From Desulfobulbus sp. (GTDB lineage: Bacteria > Desulfobacterota > Desulfobulbia > Desulfobulbales > Desulfobulbaceae): a DNA stretch of 64,000 nt. Location: the NCBI GenBank assembly GCA_009780825.1, contig WQZH01000001.1:248001-312000 (forward strand), written 5' to 3'. This document shows, piece after piece, positions 18,523-28,197 of this stretch. The translations under genes were made by a program, and so were the position numbers. The notes under the pieces are model-generated. The model had not been told where the DNA came from. It did not search any database and saw only the letters and a program-made list of their open reading frames with translations. Numbering within the stretch: the first letter of the stretch is position 1; each line of letters opens with the position of its first letter.

Positions 18523-19277
18523 TCATTCTTGTCACTGTCCTCTTTCTCGCCGCGGGCTGCGGCAAACACACCAAGCCTGCAGAGCAGGCACCTGCACCTC
18601 CCGAACCGCAACACCAACCTGTCGCCTCAGTTCAGGAAGTCTCTGCGGCGGACCGTACAGAGGAAGAACAGTCTTCCTCCTGCCGGGACGAACAGACTAT
18701 CCGCAAAAGCGAGCACGGCCGGGCTGCCTGCTTTCACCTGCAACCGGCAACGACCATAACCAAGGTGATCAAGCGGGAGGTTCCGGGCAAAAACACCAAG
18801 AGCGCCAAGGCATCAAGCAAAGGAGAAAAAAAGGCCGCAGCGCCACACATGGTCACCGAAACGAAAGTGGTGCGGACCACTGGCCGCTGCCAGCCGCAGT
18901 GCGTGATGTACGTCCGCTGCCGCACGGGGTTTGCCACCTGCAGGCTCGGCGATACCAGCCCGGTACAGTGGTTTGCCTGTGCCGCGAAGAACGGGGCCAC
19001 CTCTCCCCACCCGCACATCGGCTCGGTCCTGGCTCTTGCCGCCCATGCCGGTCACAACATGCCCACCGGCCATCTGCTCTATGTCGAGGAAGCGAAAAAG
19101 CAGGGGAACGGCACCTGGCGGCTTCGCACCAGTCATACCAACTATGACCGCAAATGCCATCTTGACCAGGATGCCATGGTCTTGTTCGACCCCAAACGGA
19201 TGACCGCCTCCTTCGAGACCGGCCCTTGGGCGCGTTGGGCCAAGGATATGAAAACACTCGGCTTTATTCTGCGCTGA
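18492..19277 (+). CDS. Lipoprotein with a CHAP-like C-terminal domain
   Basis: Predicted lipoprotein: hydrophobic signal (residues 9-22) and lipobox LAAGC with Cys23. A low-complexity Pro/Glu/Ser/Lys-rich linker (25-120) leads to a Cys-rich C-terminal domain (130-261). That domain resembles CHAP amidases: HIGSVLAL, TGHLLYVEE with His194, and TSHTNYDRK with Asn217. The candidate catalytic cysteine lies in the 143-163 stretch (several Cys). If active, it would act on peptidoglycan or a glutathionyl-type amide in the periplasm; this is inference from motif spacing. The ATG has AGGAG 7 bases ahead and overlaps the lolD end by 31 bp. The CHAP assignment needs a profile search. Confidence 0.6.
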   Translation: MSDARRCRSLIILVTVLFLAAGCGKHTKPAEQAPAPPEPQHQPVASVQEVSAADRTEEEQSSSCRDEQTIRKSEHGRAACFHLQPATTITKVIKREVPGKNTKSAKASSKGEKKAAAPHMVTETKVVRTTGRCQPQCVMYVRCRTGFATCRLGDTSPVQWFACAAKNGATSPHPHIGSVLALAAHAGHNMPTGHLLYVEEAKKQGNGTWRLRTSHTNYDRKCHLDQDAMVLFDPKRMTASFETGPWARWAKDMKTLGFILR

Positions 19278-19471
19278 CGGCCAATACGACGTGGGGTACA
19301 TGAACAGCGACCAAGCCAGACCTTGATGACCGCAACCCAGCATGAGGGAAGGGCTTGCCGCAGAACGGCGCCGGCTGTTAATCCGCAAGCCGGCCTTTGC
19401 CTCACCCGCGCAACACAACCGGCCTGTCTGTGGTCGGCTTCTTTTCATCCTGTACAAAGGAGGATACGATT

Positions 19472-20452
19472 ATGCGTTCCATATCCCGGATTCTGCTGCT
19501 GACCGCCGCCTTTTTCCTCGGTCCCCTTGTCGCGGTCCATGCCCAAGCCCCTCCGGCGCTGACCCAGGTACCCGGTTATTACCGGATACAGTTGGGCCAG
19601 TTTGAGATCACCGCCATCTATGACGGCACCATCTATCTCAAGACCAAGCTCCTGCACAACACTAAGCCGGAGGATCTGGATCGCCTGCTGGCCCGGATGT
19701 TTGTCGGCACCCCTGCGATGCAAACCGCGGTGAACGCCTATCTGATTAACACCGGCGAGCACCTGGTCCTGGTCGATGCGGGCGCGGCCAAACTCTTCGG
19801 CCCGAACCTGGGGCATGTCGTGGACAACATGACGGCCTCCGGCTACGACCCGGCCCAAATCGATACGGTGATCATCACCCACATGCATGGCGATCACGTA
19901 GGCGGATTGCGTGACCAGGAGGGCAAACCGCTCTTCCCTCAAGCTGCCATCCTGGTTTCCCAGGCTGAAAACGACTACTGGCTTTCCGAAAAAACAGCCG
20001 CAGCCGCCCCTGAAGAGGCCCGCCCTTTTTTCAAGATGGCCCATGACGCCGCCGCCCCCTATCTGACCACCGGCCAATGGAAGACGTTCGTCGAGGGCGC
20101 GGTCCTGGTCCCCGGGATCAAGGCGGTCAAGGCCCCCGGCCACACGCCGGGCCATACCGCCTATGCCGTGGAATCGGCAGGACAGAAGCTGCTGATCTGG
20201 GGAGACATTGTCCATGCCCATGCCGTGCAATTCGCCAAACCGGATATATCCATCGACTTCGACACCGACCAGAAGCAGGCCATCGTCACCCGCAAGGCCA
20301 TAATGCAAGAAATGGCGGCCAGCCAGTCCCTGGTGGCCGGGATGCACCTGCCTTTCCCCGGCATCGGCCATGTCCGCGCCGAGGGCAAGGGCCACTATGC
20401 CTGGGTGCCGGTGGAATTCACCCCGTTGGGGCAGGCAGACACAAAAAAATGA
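19472..20452 (+). CDS. Periplasmic metallo-beta-lactamase-fold hydrolase
   Basis: Exported MBL-fold metalloenzyme of unknown substrate. The N-terminus is a signal peptide cleaving after AVHAQA (about residue 25). The zinc motif HxHxDH is present as THMHGDHVGGL; APGHTPGHTAY supplies a further His, IWGDIVHAHAVQF the bridging Asp and later His, and GMHLPFPGIGHV the C-terminal His. Length 326 aa resembles periplasmic MBL-fold proteins sometimes annotated as lactonase- or quinolone-signal-lactonase-like; that function is not shown here. The ATG at 19472 has a strong AAAGGAGG site, so the upstream-open frame from 19397 is not used. It is separated from the lipoprotein by 194 bp. Confidence 0.88.
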   Translation: MRSISRILLLTAAFFLGPLVAVHAQAPPALTQVPGYYRIQLGQFEITAIYDGTIYLKTKLLHNTKPEDLDRLLARMFVGTPAMQTAVNAYLINTGEHLVLVDAGAAKLFGPNLGHVVDNMTASGYDPAQIDTVIITHMHGDHVGGLRDQEGKPLFPQAAILVSQAENDYWLSEKTAAAAPEEARPFFKMAHDAAAPYLTTGQWKTFVEGAVLVPGIKAVKAPGHTPGHTAYAVESAGQKLLIWGDIVHAHAVQFAKPDISIDFDTDQKQAIVTRKAIMQEMAASQSLVAGMHLPFPGIGHVRAEGKGHYAWVPVEFTPLGQADTKK

Positions 20453-20531
20453 CCCGTATTCGTGAAGGCGTGATTTCCATCAAGGTGGTTGCAACGATCT
20501 GTCCGCAAACCGAAGGACACTGCCGATACCG

Positions 20532-20882
20532 ATGCGCATAGAAACGAAACGGGTGTATGACCCGCCGGCAGTGGGCGACGGGTATCGCGTCCTGGTGGAT
20601 CGGGTTTGGCCGCGCGGCGTGAGCAAGGAACACGCCGTCGTGGCGTTATGGGCCAAAGAGGTGGCGCCCTCGACCGCGCTCCGGCAATGGTTCGGGCATG
20701 ACCCGGAAAAGTGGATCGAGTTTACGAGGCGGTATCGTGCAGAACTCGCGGCCAACGGCCAGGCGCTTGCTGCACTGCGCGCCGCTCTCAAAGGCAAGGG
20801 CACGGTGACACTCGTGTACGGGGCAAAAGACAGAGAACACAACCAGGCGCTGGTGCTGCGCGCCGTACTGCTTGGCGCGTGA
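20532..20882 (+). CDS. DUF488 family protein
   Basis: Small cytoplasmic protein of the DUF488 (YeaO-like) family. Characteristic stretches are YRVLVDRVWPRGVSKE, WAKEVAPSTALRQWFGHDPEKWIEF and VTLVYGAKDREHNQA. Length 116 aa is normal. The function of the family is unknown. It stands alone on the plus strand before the convergent asd terminator. No good ribosome site is seen next to the ATG. Confidence 0.85.
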   Translation: MRIETKRVYDPPAVGDGYRVLVDRVWPRGVSKEHAVVALWAKEVAPSTALRQWFGHDPEKWIEFTRRYRAELAANGQALAALRAALKGKGTVTLVYGAKDREHNQALVLRAVLLGA

Positions 20883-21001
20883 GGCGGAAAATACCTTTGA
20901 CCAGAAGCGAACGCCAAACGGGCAACAACAGTGGCGACGCTTGAAAAAACGATATCCCGATCCCTTTGAGGCAGCCCATAGCGCTTTAAGGACCCACCAA
21001 C

Positions 21002-21035
21002 AAAAAAAGCCGCTTCCCTTCTGGAAAGCGGCTTT
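21002..21035 (-). terminator. Intrinsic terminator after asd
   Basis: Minus-strand stem AAAGCCGCTT/AAGCGGCTTT (21035-21026 with 21015-21006), then seven T (21008-21002, partly shared with the stem). It ends the hisD-to-asd group and may also slow the convergent DUF488 transcript. Confidence 0.85.
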
Positions 21036-21080
21036 GTCGTTCATGGGGGATCGCTCGGCGCCCGCCCTTATCCGATCAAC

Positions 21081-22199
21081 TCATCCAATGTGTTCCAAGG
21101 CGATCTTCAGCATCCGCCGGACCGGTTCGGCCGCGCCCCAGAGCAACTGGTCGCCCACGGAGAAGACGCTGAGGTATTCGGGCCCCAGGTTCATCTTGCG
21201 CAGACGGCCCACCGGGATATCGAGGGTGCCGGTGACCCTGGCCGGGGTCAGCTCCTTCAAGGTCTGCTCCTTGGTGTTCTCGACCAGATAGACCCATTGG
21301 TTGTGATTGGCAATGGCCTGCTCGATGTCGGCAAGCGGCACATCCTTCTTCAATTTGACGGTAAAGGCCTGGCTGTGGCAGCGCATGGCGCTGATGCGCA
21401 CGCAGCAGCCGTCCACCGGAATCTGTCCGGGGGCAAGCCCCAGGATTTTGTTGGTTTCGGCGACGCCCTTCCATTCCTCGCGGGTCTGACCGCTCTCCAT
21501 GGCGGTGTCGATCCAGGGGATGAGGCTGCCGGCCAGCGCCGCCCCGAAGTTGGCCGTCGGGAAGGCCGGGTTGCGCAGGGTAGTCACCACATTGCGGTCA
21601 AGATCAAGGATGGCCGCGGCCGGATCGTCCAACAGATGTTCGGCGTTTTCGCCGATGAGCCGCATCTGGTTGACCAGTTCGCGCATGTTTTTAGCCCCGG
21701 CGCCGGAGGCGGCCTGGTAGGTCTGGCTGCTGATCCATTCGACCCATCCCTGTTCGAACAGACCGCCCAAGGCCATCAACATCAGAGAGACCGTGCAGTT
21801 GCCGCCAATGTACTTCTTGATGCCCTTGGCCAGACCCTGATCGATGACCTTGCGGTTGACCGGATCCAGCACGATGATCGAATCCGCATCCATCCGCAGC
21901 TTTGAGGCGGCGTCGATCCAGTAGCCCTGCCAGCCCTTGGCCATCAGTTGCGGATGGATCTCGGCAGTGTAGCTGCCGCCCTGGCAGGAGACGATGATGT
22001 CCATCTCCGCCAGCAGGCCGGCATCGGCGGCATCCAGCAATTCATGGACGGCGCCGTTGACTTCAGGCCCTGTCTGCCCGGCCTGAGAGGTGGAAAAAAA
22101 ACGAGGCTCGTACCCCTGGAAATCGCCTTCCTGCCGCATTCGCTCCATGAGCACCGAGCCAACCATGCCGCGCCAGCCAACAATCCCTACCTTTTTCAT
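21081..22199 (-). CDS. asd: Aspartate-semialdehyde dehydrogenase
   Basis: NADPH-dependent enzyme converting aspartyl phosphate to aspartate semialdehyde, the branch point to lysine/diaminopimelate, threonine and methionine. It has the N-terminal nucleotide motif [15 protein letters not shown], the active-site Cys in [17 protein letters not shown] (about 135) and [17 protein letters not shown] with the catalytic His. Length 372 aa and motif details match the long Gram-negative (E. coli-like) type. It is the last gene of the minus-strand cluster, 39 bp after the PRPP synthetase-like gene and just before a strong terminator. Confidence 0.96.
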   Translation of the reverse strand: MKKVGIVGWRGMVGSVLMERMRQEGDFQGYEPRFFSTSQAGQTGPEVNGAVHELLDAADAGLLAEMDIIVSCQGGSYTAEIHPQLMAKGWQGYWIDAASKLRMDADSIIVLDPVNRKVIDQGLAKGIKKYIGGNCTVSLMLMALGGLFEQGWVEWISSQTYQAASGAGAKNMRELVNQMRLIGENAEHLLDDPAAAILDLDRNVVTTLRNPAFPTANFGAALAGSLIPWIDTAMESGQTREEWKGVAETNKILGLAPGQIPVDGCCVRISAMRCHSQAFTVKLKKDVPLADIEQAIANHNQWVYLVENTKEQTLKELTPARVTGTLDIPVGRLRKMNLGPEYLSVFSVGDQLLWGAAEPVRRMLKIALEHIG

Positions 22200-22238
22200 A
22201 GTCTCCTTATCCCCTTGTGGTCATGTATTGCGCCTGGC

Positions 22239-23159
22239 TCAGTGCAGGCGAAGATATCTCTTCAATTCGTCGGCAATCACCGGAGCCACCGAATACACCT
22301 GCAGGAGGTCGTCGCTGGTCCTGTTGGGATAGGTGTCGGCGCCGATTATACAGTCAATCCCCTTCTCGATGAATCGTTCCCTGGCGTTACCGGCCAGGAC
22401 CAGATGGGTGGCCATGACCATCACACTCACCGCGCCGGCCTGGTAGCAGCGGTCCACGGTCTGGAGCATGGAGCCGCCGGTGCGGATCATGTCGTCACAG
22501 ATGATGGCGTTGCGTCCTCGTACCGCCCCGGACAACTGACCAACGATGGTCTGGTCGATATCGTAGCGGTCCTTGTTGGCGGCGGTGTGCGGGCAATCGA
22601 GCAATCCGGCCAACCGCGCCACCCGCTTGGAGAAACCGTAATCCGGCGACACCAGCACGATATTGGCAAATCCCATCTGCCGGATCTTCTCCGCCGCCAC
22701 CCGCTCGGTCCACAGGTGGCGGGTGCGCACCTCGCCGGTGTGGGCATGCATGACCGATTCGGAATGCAGGTCGAGAAAGGCGACGTAATCGGGCCGGGCC
22801 CGGAAGATCTGCCGGGTACGGGTGATCCCCTTGGGAATCTCGCCGGAATCGGGCCGAGCCCGCTCCATGGTCGAATATCCCAGGTACGGAATCACCACGT
22901 TGACCGACAACGCGTTCCAGTAGCGGGCCCCGGCGATCAGGTCGATCAATTCCTGGTGGGCGGCGTCATCCTCGGTATTGGCGATGATCACCAGGTCGCA
23001 GCCGGCGATATCGCGAGGAAAGGCATGGTACAGCTCGCCGTCGGCAAAACGCTTGACGAGCATCCCGGTCACCGGCAGGTCCAGCTCGCGGGCCACGCCG
23101 GCTGCCATGCGGGCCGCGGAACGGCCCGCTATCAGGACAATGTCTTCCCGCCGCGCCAT
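22239..23159 (-). CDS. prs: Divergent ribose-phosphate pyrophosphokinase (PRPP synthetase-like)
   Basis: Phosphoribosyltransferase-fold protein related to PRPP synthetase, which makes PRPP from ribose 5-phosphate and ATP. Family marks include FADGELYHAF, IPYLGYSTMERA, FLDLHSESVMHAH with the metal-binding His, the loop lysine/arginine in YGFSKRVARLAG, and the PRPP loop CDDMIRTGGSML. Several motifs depart from the housekeeping enzyme (IPYLGYSTMERARPDSGE in place of the FGYARQDRK type; DMIRTGG in place of DMIDTGG), so this looks like a second, divergent paralog. Length 306 aa is normal. It sits between leuB and asd with gaps of 25 and 39 bp. Activity is likely but not proven from sequence. Confidence 0.8.
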   Translation of the reverse strand: MARREDIVLIAGRSAARMAAGVARELDLPVTGMLVKRFADGELYHAFPRDIAGCDLVIIANTEDDAAHQELIDLIAGARYWNALSVNVVIPYLGYSTMERARPDSGEIPKGITRTRQIFRARPDYVAFLDLHSESVMHAHTGEVRTRHLWTERVAAEKIRQMGFANIVLVSPDYGFSKRVARLAGLLDCPHTAANKDRYDIDQTIVGQLSGAVRGRNAIICDDMIRTGGSMLQTVDRCYQAGAVSVMVMATHLVLAGNARERFIEKGIDCIIGADTYPNRTSDDLLQVYSVAPVIADELKRYLRLH

Positions 23160-23184
23160 GCGGTGTCTCCTGGGCCGACAGGGG

Positions 23185-24279
<1,095 letters not shown>

Positions 24280-24366
24280 TCAATCATGGAGCAATTCCGT
24301 ACGTATGGAGTGGAAGAGAGAGATTTGTTACTACCAGATTGGCCGCATTTATTCCAGAAAGAAGTA

Positions 24367-25023
24367 TCACCCGGAATGCACGGTGGCCAGCAAGCGGGGC
24401 GCACCGGAAAATGGCAGGACGAAAGCGCGGGTGGCGATGAGCCGCCACGGGCCGGAAGCAAGATGATCGATGCCGGCCAGGGCCTCCTCGCGGGCCAGCA
24501 TGAGCATCACCTGGGTCACTGGTGTGACCAGGGGGCGGACCAAGGCAAGCAAGACGCCCGGTTCGGCCACGGCCCGACTGGTGACATGGGTGAACCGTCC
24601 CTGCCAGGAGGCGGCATGGGGCTCAAGCCGGTCGGCCGTCACCTCGACGTTGTCCAGGCCCAAAGTTCGGACAATATGGCGCAGGAAACTCACCCGTTTC
24701 TGCCGGGGCTCCACCAGGGTGCAGTGGACATCGGGCAGGGCGCAGGCCAGGACCAGGCCGGGAAATCCGGCGCCGGTACCGACATCGAGCAGGCGGATGG
24801 GGCCGTAGTGCCCTTGCAGCAGCGGCAGCAGGGTGAGCGAGTCGAGGAAATGGAGATCAATGGTCTGCTGTTCCGGGGTATCGCGGGCGATCAGGTTGAC
24901 CCGCCGGTTCCACTTCATCAGTTCGGTCAGATACACCGTCAGCCGGTCAACGACGTCCGCCTCCAGATCGATCCCCAGCCGCCGGCCGCCCTCGGCGAGC
25001 AGATGGCGGCTATCCCCGGTCAA
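24367..25023 (-). CDS. rsmG: 16S rRNA (guanine-527-N7)-methyltransferase
   Basis: SAM-dependent methyltransferase for 16S rRNA m7G. Motifs: LMKWNRRVNLIARDT, LHFLDSLTLLPLL, the SAM-binding LLDVGTGAGFPGLVLA and LVEPRQKRVSFLRHIV. Length 218 aa is normal. The start is a TTG at 25023 inside the end of hisD (14-bp overlap). It is the only early start that keeps the standard N-terminus, though its ribosome site is weak. In many bacteria rsmG sits next to mnmG or parA; here it is embedded in an amino-acid biosynthesis cluster. Confidence 0.93.
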   Translation of the reverse strand: MTGDSRHLLAEGGRRLGIDLEADVVDRLTVYLTELMKWNRRVNLIARDTPEQQTIDLHFLDSLTLLPLLQGHYGPIRLLDVGTGAGFPGLVLACALPDVHCTLVEPRQKRVSFLRHIVRTLGLDNVEVTADRLEPHAASWQGRFTHVTSRAVAEPGVLLALVRPLVTPVTQVMLMLAREEALAGIDHLASGPWRLIATRAFVLPFSGAPRLLATVHSG

Positions 25024-26320
25024 GCCGGACCGCCACCGAGTTGGCGTGCGCCGTCAGCCCTTCGAGGCCGGCCAGCCGCCGGATGTGTTCGCTGTCGGCC
25101 TCCAGGGCCTGGCGGGAATAGCTGATGATCGAACTCTTTTTCAGAAAGGTTTCCACCCCCAGGGCCGAGGCGATGCGGGCTGTGCCCATGGTCGGCAGGA
25201 CATGATTGGGCCCGGCCACGTAATCGCCCGCCGCCTCCGGGGTCCAGTTGCCAAGAAAGACAGCCCCGGCATGGCGGATTTTCGGCAGCCACTGCCACGG
25301 TTCGGCCACCTGCAGCTCCAGATGCTCGATGGCGGTCTCGTTGGCCAGGTCAACAGCCGCATCCAGGTTGTCGGCCACCAGAATCAAGCCCCGTTCGGCC
25401 AGCGCGGCCCGGGCGATATCGGCCCTGGGCAGCAGCGGCAACTGACGCTCCAGTTCCTTGCCGACGGCGGCGGCCAGTTGTCCACTGGTGGTGATGACCA
25501 TGGCCAGGGCCTGGGGATCGTGCTCGGCCTGGGCCAGCATGTCGGCGGCGACAAAGGCGGCCTCGGCGGCGGCGTCGGCCACGATCAGCACCTCGCTCGG
25601 CCCGGCGAGCATGTCGATCCGCACCCGTCCCGTCACCTGCCGCTTGGCCTCAGCCACGTACTGGTTGCCGGGCCCGACCAGAACATCCACCCGGGGGATG
25701 GCGGCGGTGCCGTAGGCCAGGGCACCGATGGCCCAGGCCGAACCGATTTTGTAGACCTCGTCGATGCCGATTTCCCGCGCCGCAAGCAGCAGAGCCGGAC
25801 TCACCCGGCCGTCGCGGCCCGGCGGAGTCACCATCACCCGCCGCCTCACCCCGGCGATCTGGGCCGGGATACCGTTCATCAATACCGAGGAAACCAACGG
25901 GGTCGATCCCCCTTTGCCGCCGGGAACGTACAGACCGGCTGAATCCACCGGCCGCACCAGCCGGCCGGTGACCACGCCGTCATCACGGGTCAACAGCCAG
26001 GAGTCCTCCAGCTCGCGCTCGTGGAACCGGCGGATGCGCTCCGCAGCAAAGCGGATGCTTTGGCGCAGGTCCTCGCCCGCCTCCTGCTCGGCCCGGTCAA
26101 ACTCTTCGGCCGTGGCCCGCAGAGTCGCTAAGCTCATCACCGGGCAGTCGAATCGGCGGCAGTAGTCGAGCACCGCCGCATCGCCTTCCCGGCGCACCCG
26201 GTCCAGAATGGCGGCCACCGCCTCCCGGCAGGCGGCATCGGTGGCATCGGCAAAACGGTTGCGGATTGCCTCCGCAATCCTCCGGCCTTGCTCGGAATTG
26301 AGCAATACAGGTATGATCAT
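25010..26320 (-). CDS. hisD: Histidinol dehydrogenase
   Basis: NAD-dependent zinc enzyme catalysing the last two steps of histidine synthesis. Motifs: YVPGGKGGSTPLVSSVLMNGIPA, the KIGSAWAIGALAYGT stretch, VGPGNQYVAEAKRQV, MLAGPSEVLIVAD, QAEHDPQA with a zinc ligand, NWTPEAAGDYVAGPNHVLPTMGTAR and the C-terminal Zn/His region. Length 436 aa is normal. The clear ATG at 26320 lies about 65 bp after a good promoter. It heads a minus-strand cluster with rsmG, leuB, the prs-like gene and asd. Confidence 0.96.
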   Translation of the reverse strand: MIIPVLLNSEQGRRIAEAIRNRFADATDAACREAVAAILDRVRREGDAAVLDYCRRFDCPVMSLATLRATAEEFDRAEQEAGEDLRQSIRFAAERIRRFHERELEDSWLLTRDDGVVTGRLVRPVDSAGLYVPGGKGGSTPLVSSVLMNGIPAQIAGVRRRVMVTPPGRDGRVSPALLLAAREIGIDEVYKIGSAWAIGALAYGTAAIPRVDVLVGPGNQYVAEAKRQVTGRVRIDMLAGPSEVLIVADAAAEAAFVAADMLAQAEHDPQALAMVITTSGQLAAAVGKELERQLPLLPRADIARAALAERGLILVADNLDAAVDLANETAIEHLELQVAEPWQWLPKIRHAGAVFLGNWTPEAAGDYVAGPNHVLPTMGTARIASALGVETFLKKSSIISYSRQALEADSEHIRRLAGLEGLTAHANSVAVRLDRG

Positions 26321-26384
26321 GGCACTATTCCTTCACGCAGCTTCAGACTTGAGCCTGAAAATGAAAATACGGGGCAAGGGCACA

Positions 26385-26413
26385 CTCATATTCCCGGCCT
26401 GGCCGGTTGTCAA
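26385..26413 (-). promoter_or_regulatory. Promoter of the hisD cluster with a palindrome in the spacer
   Basis: On the minus strand TTGACA (26413-26408) and TATGAG (26390-26385) are separated by exactly 17 bp. The spacer holds a perfect palindrome CCGGCC-A-GGCCGG (26406-26394), a possible operator. Confidence 0.6.
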
Positions 26414-26509
26414 CCCAAAAGGGCTGCGCACAACGCACCGTATTCAAGACCAAAACAGCCACCTCGGCCCGAATCCGGGACGAAGCGCCTGATGGCGCAT
26501 CCGGCGCAA

Positions 26510-27460
26510 TCAGCCCAATCCGGCAGCCAGCAACCGCTCCGTCTGTCCGAGAAAATCCCGCCATTGTCCGGCGAGGCGTTGCCCTGTATCCAGGCTGACC
26601 CGGACAAAGCGCACCGTGTCCCCTGGTCTGGCCTGGCCAATCCGCCAGAGATCGGCAGAGAGCACCGTGGCAATGGACGTATAACCGCCGAGGGTCTGCT
26701 CCCGAAGCAGCAGGATCGGCTGACCGTCGGCCGGGATCTGCACGTTGCCCGGCACCACCGGCTCGGAGACGATGCCGGCCGGAGCGGCCGCATCCCGCTC
26801 CACCGCCGGTCCGCTGAGCCGACAGCCCATGCGGTCGCTTTGGGGGCTGATCGTGAACGTGGCCGCAAAAAAGCGGTCGATCCAGCTTTGAAACAGATGA
26901 TCGTGCGGGCCGGCAATGGCCCGGAGCAGGTGATGTTCCGGATAAACCGGCGTCCAGGGCAGCCGGCGTGGCTCGGGAAGCAACGGCTGGCATCCTCCCG
27001 GCAGCAGATCGCCCGCTGCCAGGAAGCGCCCCCCAAGGCCGCCTAATTTGCCGCCAAGGCAGGTCGAACGGCTGCCCATCACCTCCGGCACGCCAATGCC
27101 GCCGGTGAGGGCAAGGTATCCCCGGCAGCCGTTTTCGGCTACGCCCAGTTCCAACACGTCACCCGGCCTGACCCGCAGGGAAATCCACTGCCGCCGCCCC
27201 ATGCCGTTGAGCCGCAGGCCCATAGCGGCCCCGGTGACCGCGATGTCGGCCTCGCTCAACCATTCGATCCGGGCCCTGCCCATGGTCATCTCCAGGGTAG
27301 CGCAGGCGGCCTCGTTGCCCACCAGCCAGTTGGCCACCCGATGGGCGTAGTCATCCACAGCGCCCGATGGCGGCACTCCCAGATGACGGGCGCCAAACCG
27401 GCCCAGGTCCTGAACGGTGAGGCCCAAACCCGGCGACAGGATGCGCAGGCCCGGTTTCAC
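26510..27460 (-). CDS. pxpC: 5-oxoprolinase subunit C (biotin-dependent carboxyltransferase family)
   Basis: Subunit of the bacterial ATP-dependent 5-oxoprolinase PxpABC, formerly KipA-like. Motifs: LSPGLGLTVQDLGRFGARHLGVPPSGAVDDYA at the start, TMGRARIEWL, GYLALTGGIGVPEVMGSRSTCL, then SPQSDRMGCRLSG and SEPVVPGNVQIPADGQPILLL. Length 316 aa is normal. The GTG start at 27460 overlaps the pxpB stop in GTGA and has GGGAGG 8 bases ahead. It is the last gene of a four-gene coupled operon. Confidence 0.93.
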   Translation of the reverse strand: MKPGLRILSPGLGLTVQDLGRFGARHLGVPPSGAVDDYAHRVANWLVGNEAACATLEMTMGRARIEWLSEADIAVTGAAMGLRLNGMGRRQWISLRVRPGDVLELGVAENGCRGYLALTGGIGVPEVMGSRSTCLGGKLGGLGGRFLAAGDLLPGGCQPLLPEPRRLPWTPVYPEHHLLRAIAGPHDHLFQSWIDRFFAATFTISPQSDRMGCRLSGPAVERDAAAPAGIVSEPVVPGNVQIPADGQPILLLREQTLGGYTSIATVLSADLWRIGQARPGDTVRFVRVSLDTGQRLAGQWRDFLGQTERLLAAGLG

Positions 27461-28197
27461 CGGTTCGCCTCCCTGGCCAGGTGCAAGAAAGCCGCGGCCG
27501 GGATCGGCCGGAAACGGATGCTGTCGCCCGGCCGGTAGCAAACCGGCGGCTCGCGCTCAGGCGCAAAAAGCGACAGCGGGGTGCGGCCGATCAGTTGCCA
27601 GCCCCCGGGACTGGCCTGGGGGTAGATGCCGGTCTGAGCGCCGGCGATGCCCACCGAACCGGCCGGAACCTGGAGGCGCGGGGTAGCCAGACGCGGCGTG
27701 TGCAGCCGGGGATCAAGCCCGCCCAGGTAACAGAAGCCGGGCGTGAAGCCGATGGCATAGATGCGGTAGCTACTCCCGCTGTGCAGCCGGATGATCTCCT
27801 CCAGAGCGAGCCGGTTGTGCGCGGCCACCGCGTCGAGATCCGGCCCGAACTCGCCGCCGTAGCAGATTGGAATCTCAACCGTGATCGCCCGCGGCACTGC
27901 CGCTTCTTTGGCATGGGCCGCCAGATCGCCCAGCAGACTGGACAGCGCGGCCGGATCGATCTGGTCGGGATCGTAATGGACAGCCAGGGTGCAATAGGAC
28001 GGCACCACCGCCTCGATGGCCGGATGGCGCATGGCCTCGATCAGGGCGCTCATCCGCCGGACCGACTCGTTGATTGCCGGGTCGATTCCGTCGCCATACA
28101 CCGCGATCAGAGCCCGGTCGCCGCTGACCCGGAAGCGGACAACGGATGATGCATTTTGGTTGGCGGTTTTACTGCTGTTGTCCACGGCGCGATTCAT
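27457..28197 (-). CDS. pxpB: 5-oxoprolinase subunit B (KipI/allophanate hydrolase subunit 1 family)
   Basis: Second subunit of the 5-oxoprolinase complex. Motifs: GDRALIAVYGDGIDPAINESV at the N-terminus, EIPICYGGEFGPDLDAVA, YAIGFTPGFCYLGGLDPRL, RLQVPAGSVGIAGAQTGIYP and SPGGWQLIGRTPLSLF. Length 246 aa includes a short extra N-terminus. Both ends overlap neighbours by 4 bp (ATGA with pxpA, GTGA with pxpC), which supports equimolar production of subunits. Confidence 0.95.
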   Translation of the reverse strand: MNRAVDNSSKTANQNASSVVRFRVSGDRALIAVYGDGIDPAINESVRRMSALIEAMRHPAIEAVVPSYCTLAVHYDPDQIDPAALSSLLGDLAAHAKEAAVPRAITVEIPICYGGEFGPDLDAVAAHNRLALEEIIRLHSGSSYRIYAIGFTPGFCYLGGLDPRLHTPRLATPRLQVPAGSVGIAGAQTGIYPQASPGGWQLIGRTPLSLFAPEREPPVCYRPGDSIRFRPIPAAAFLHLAREANR

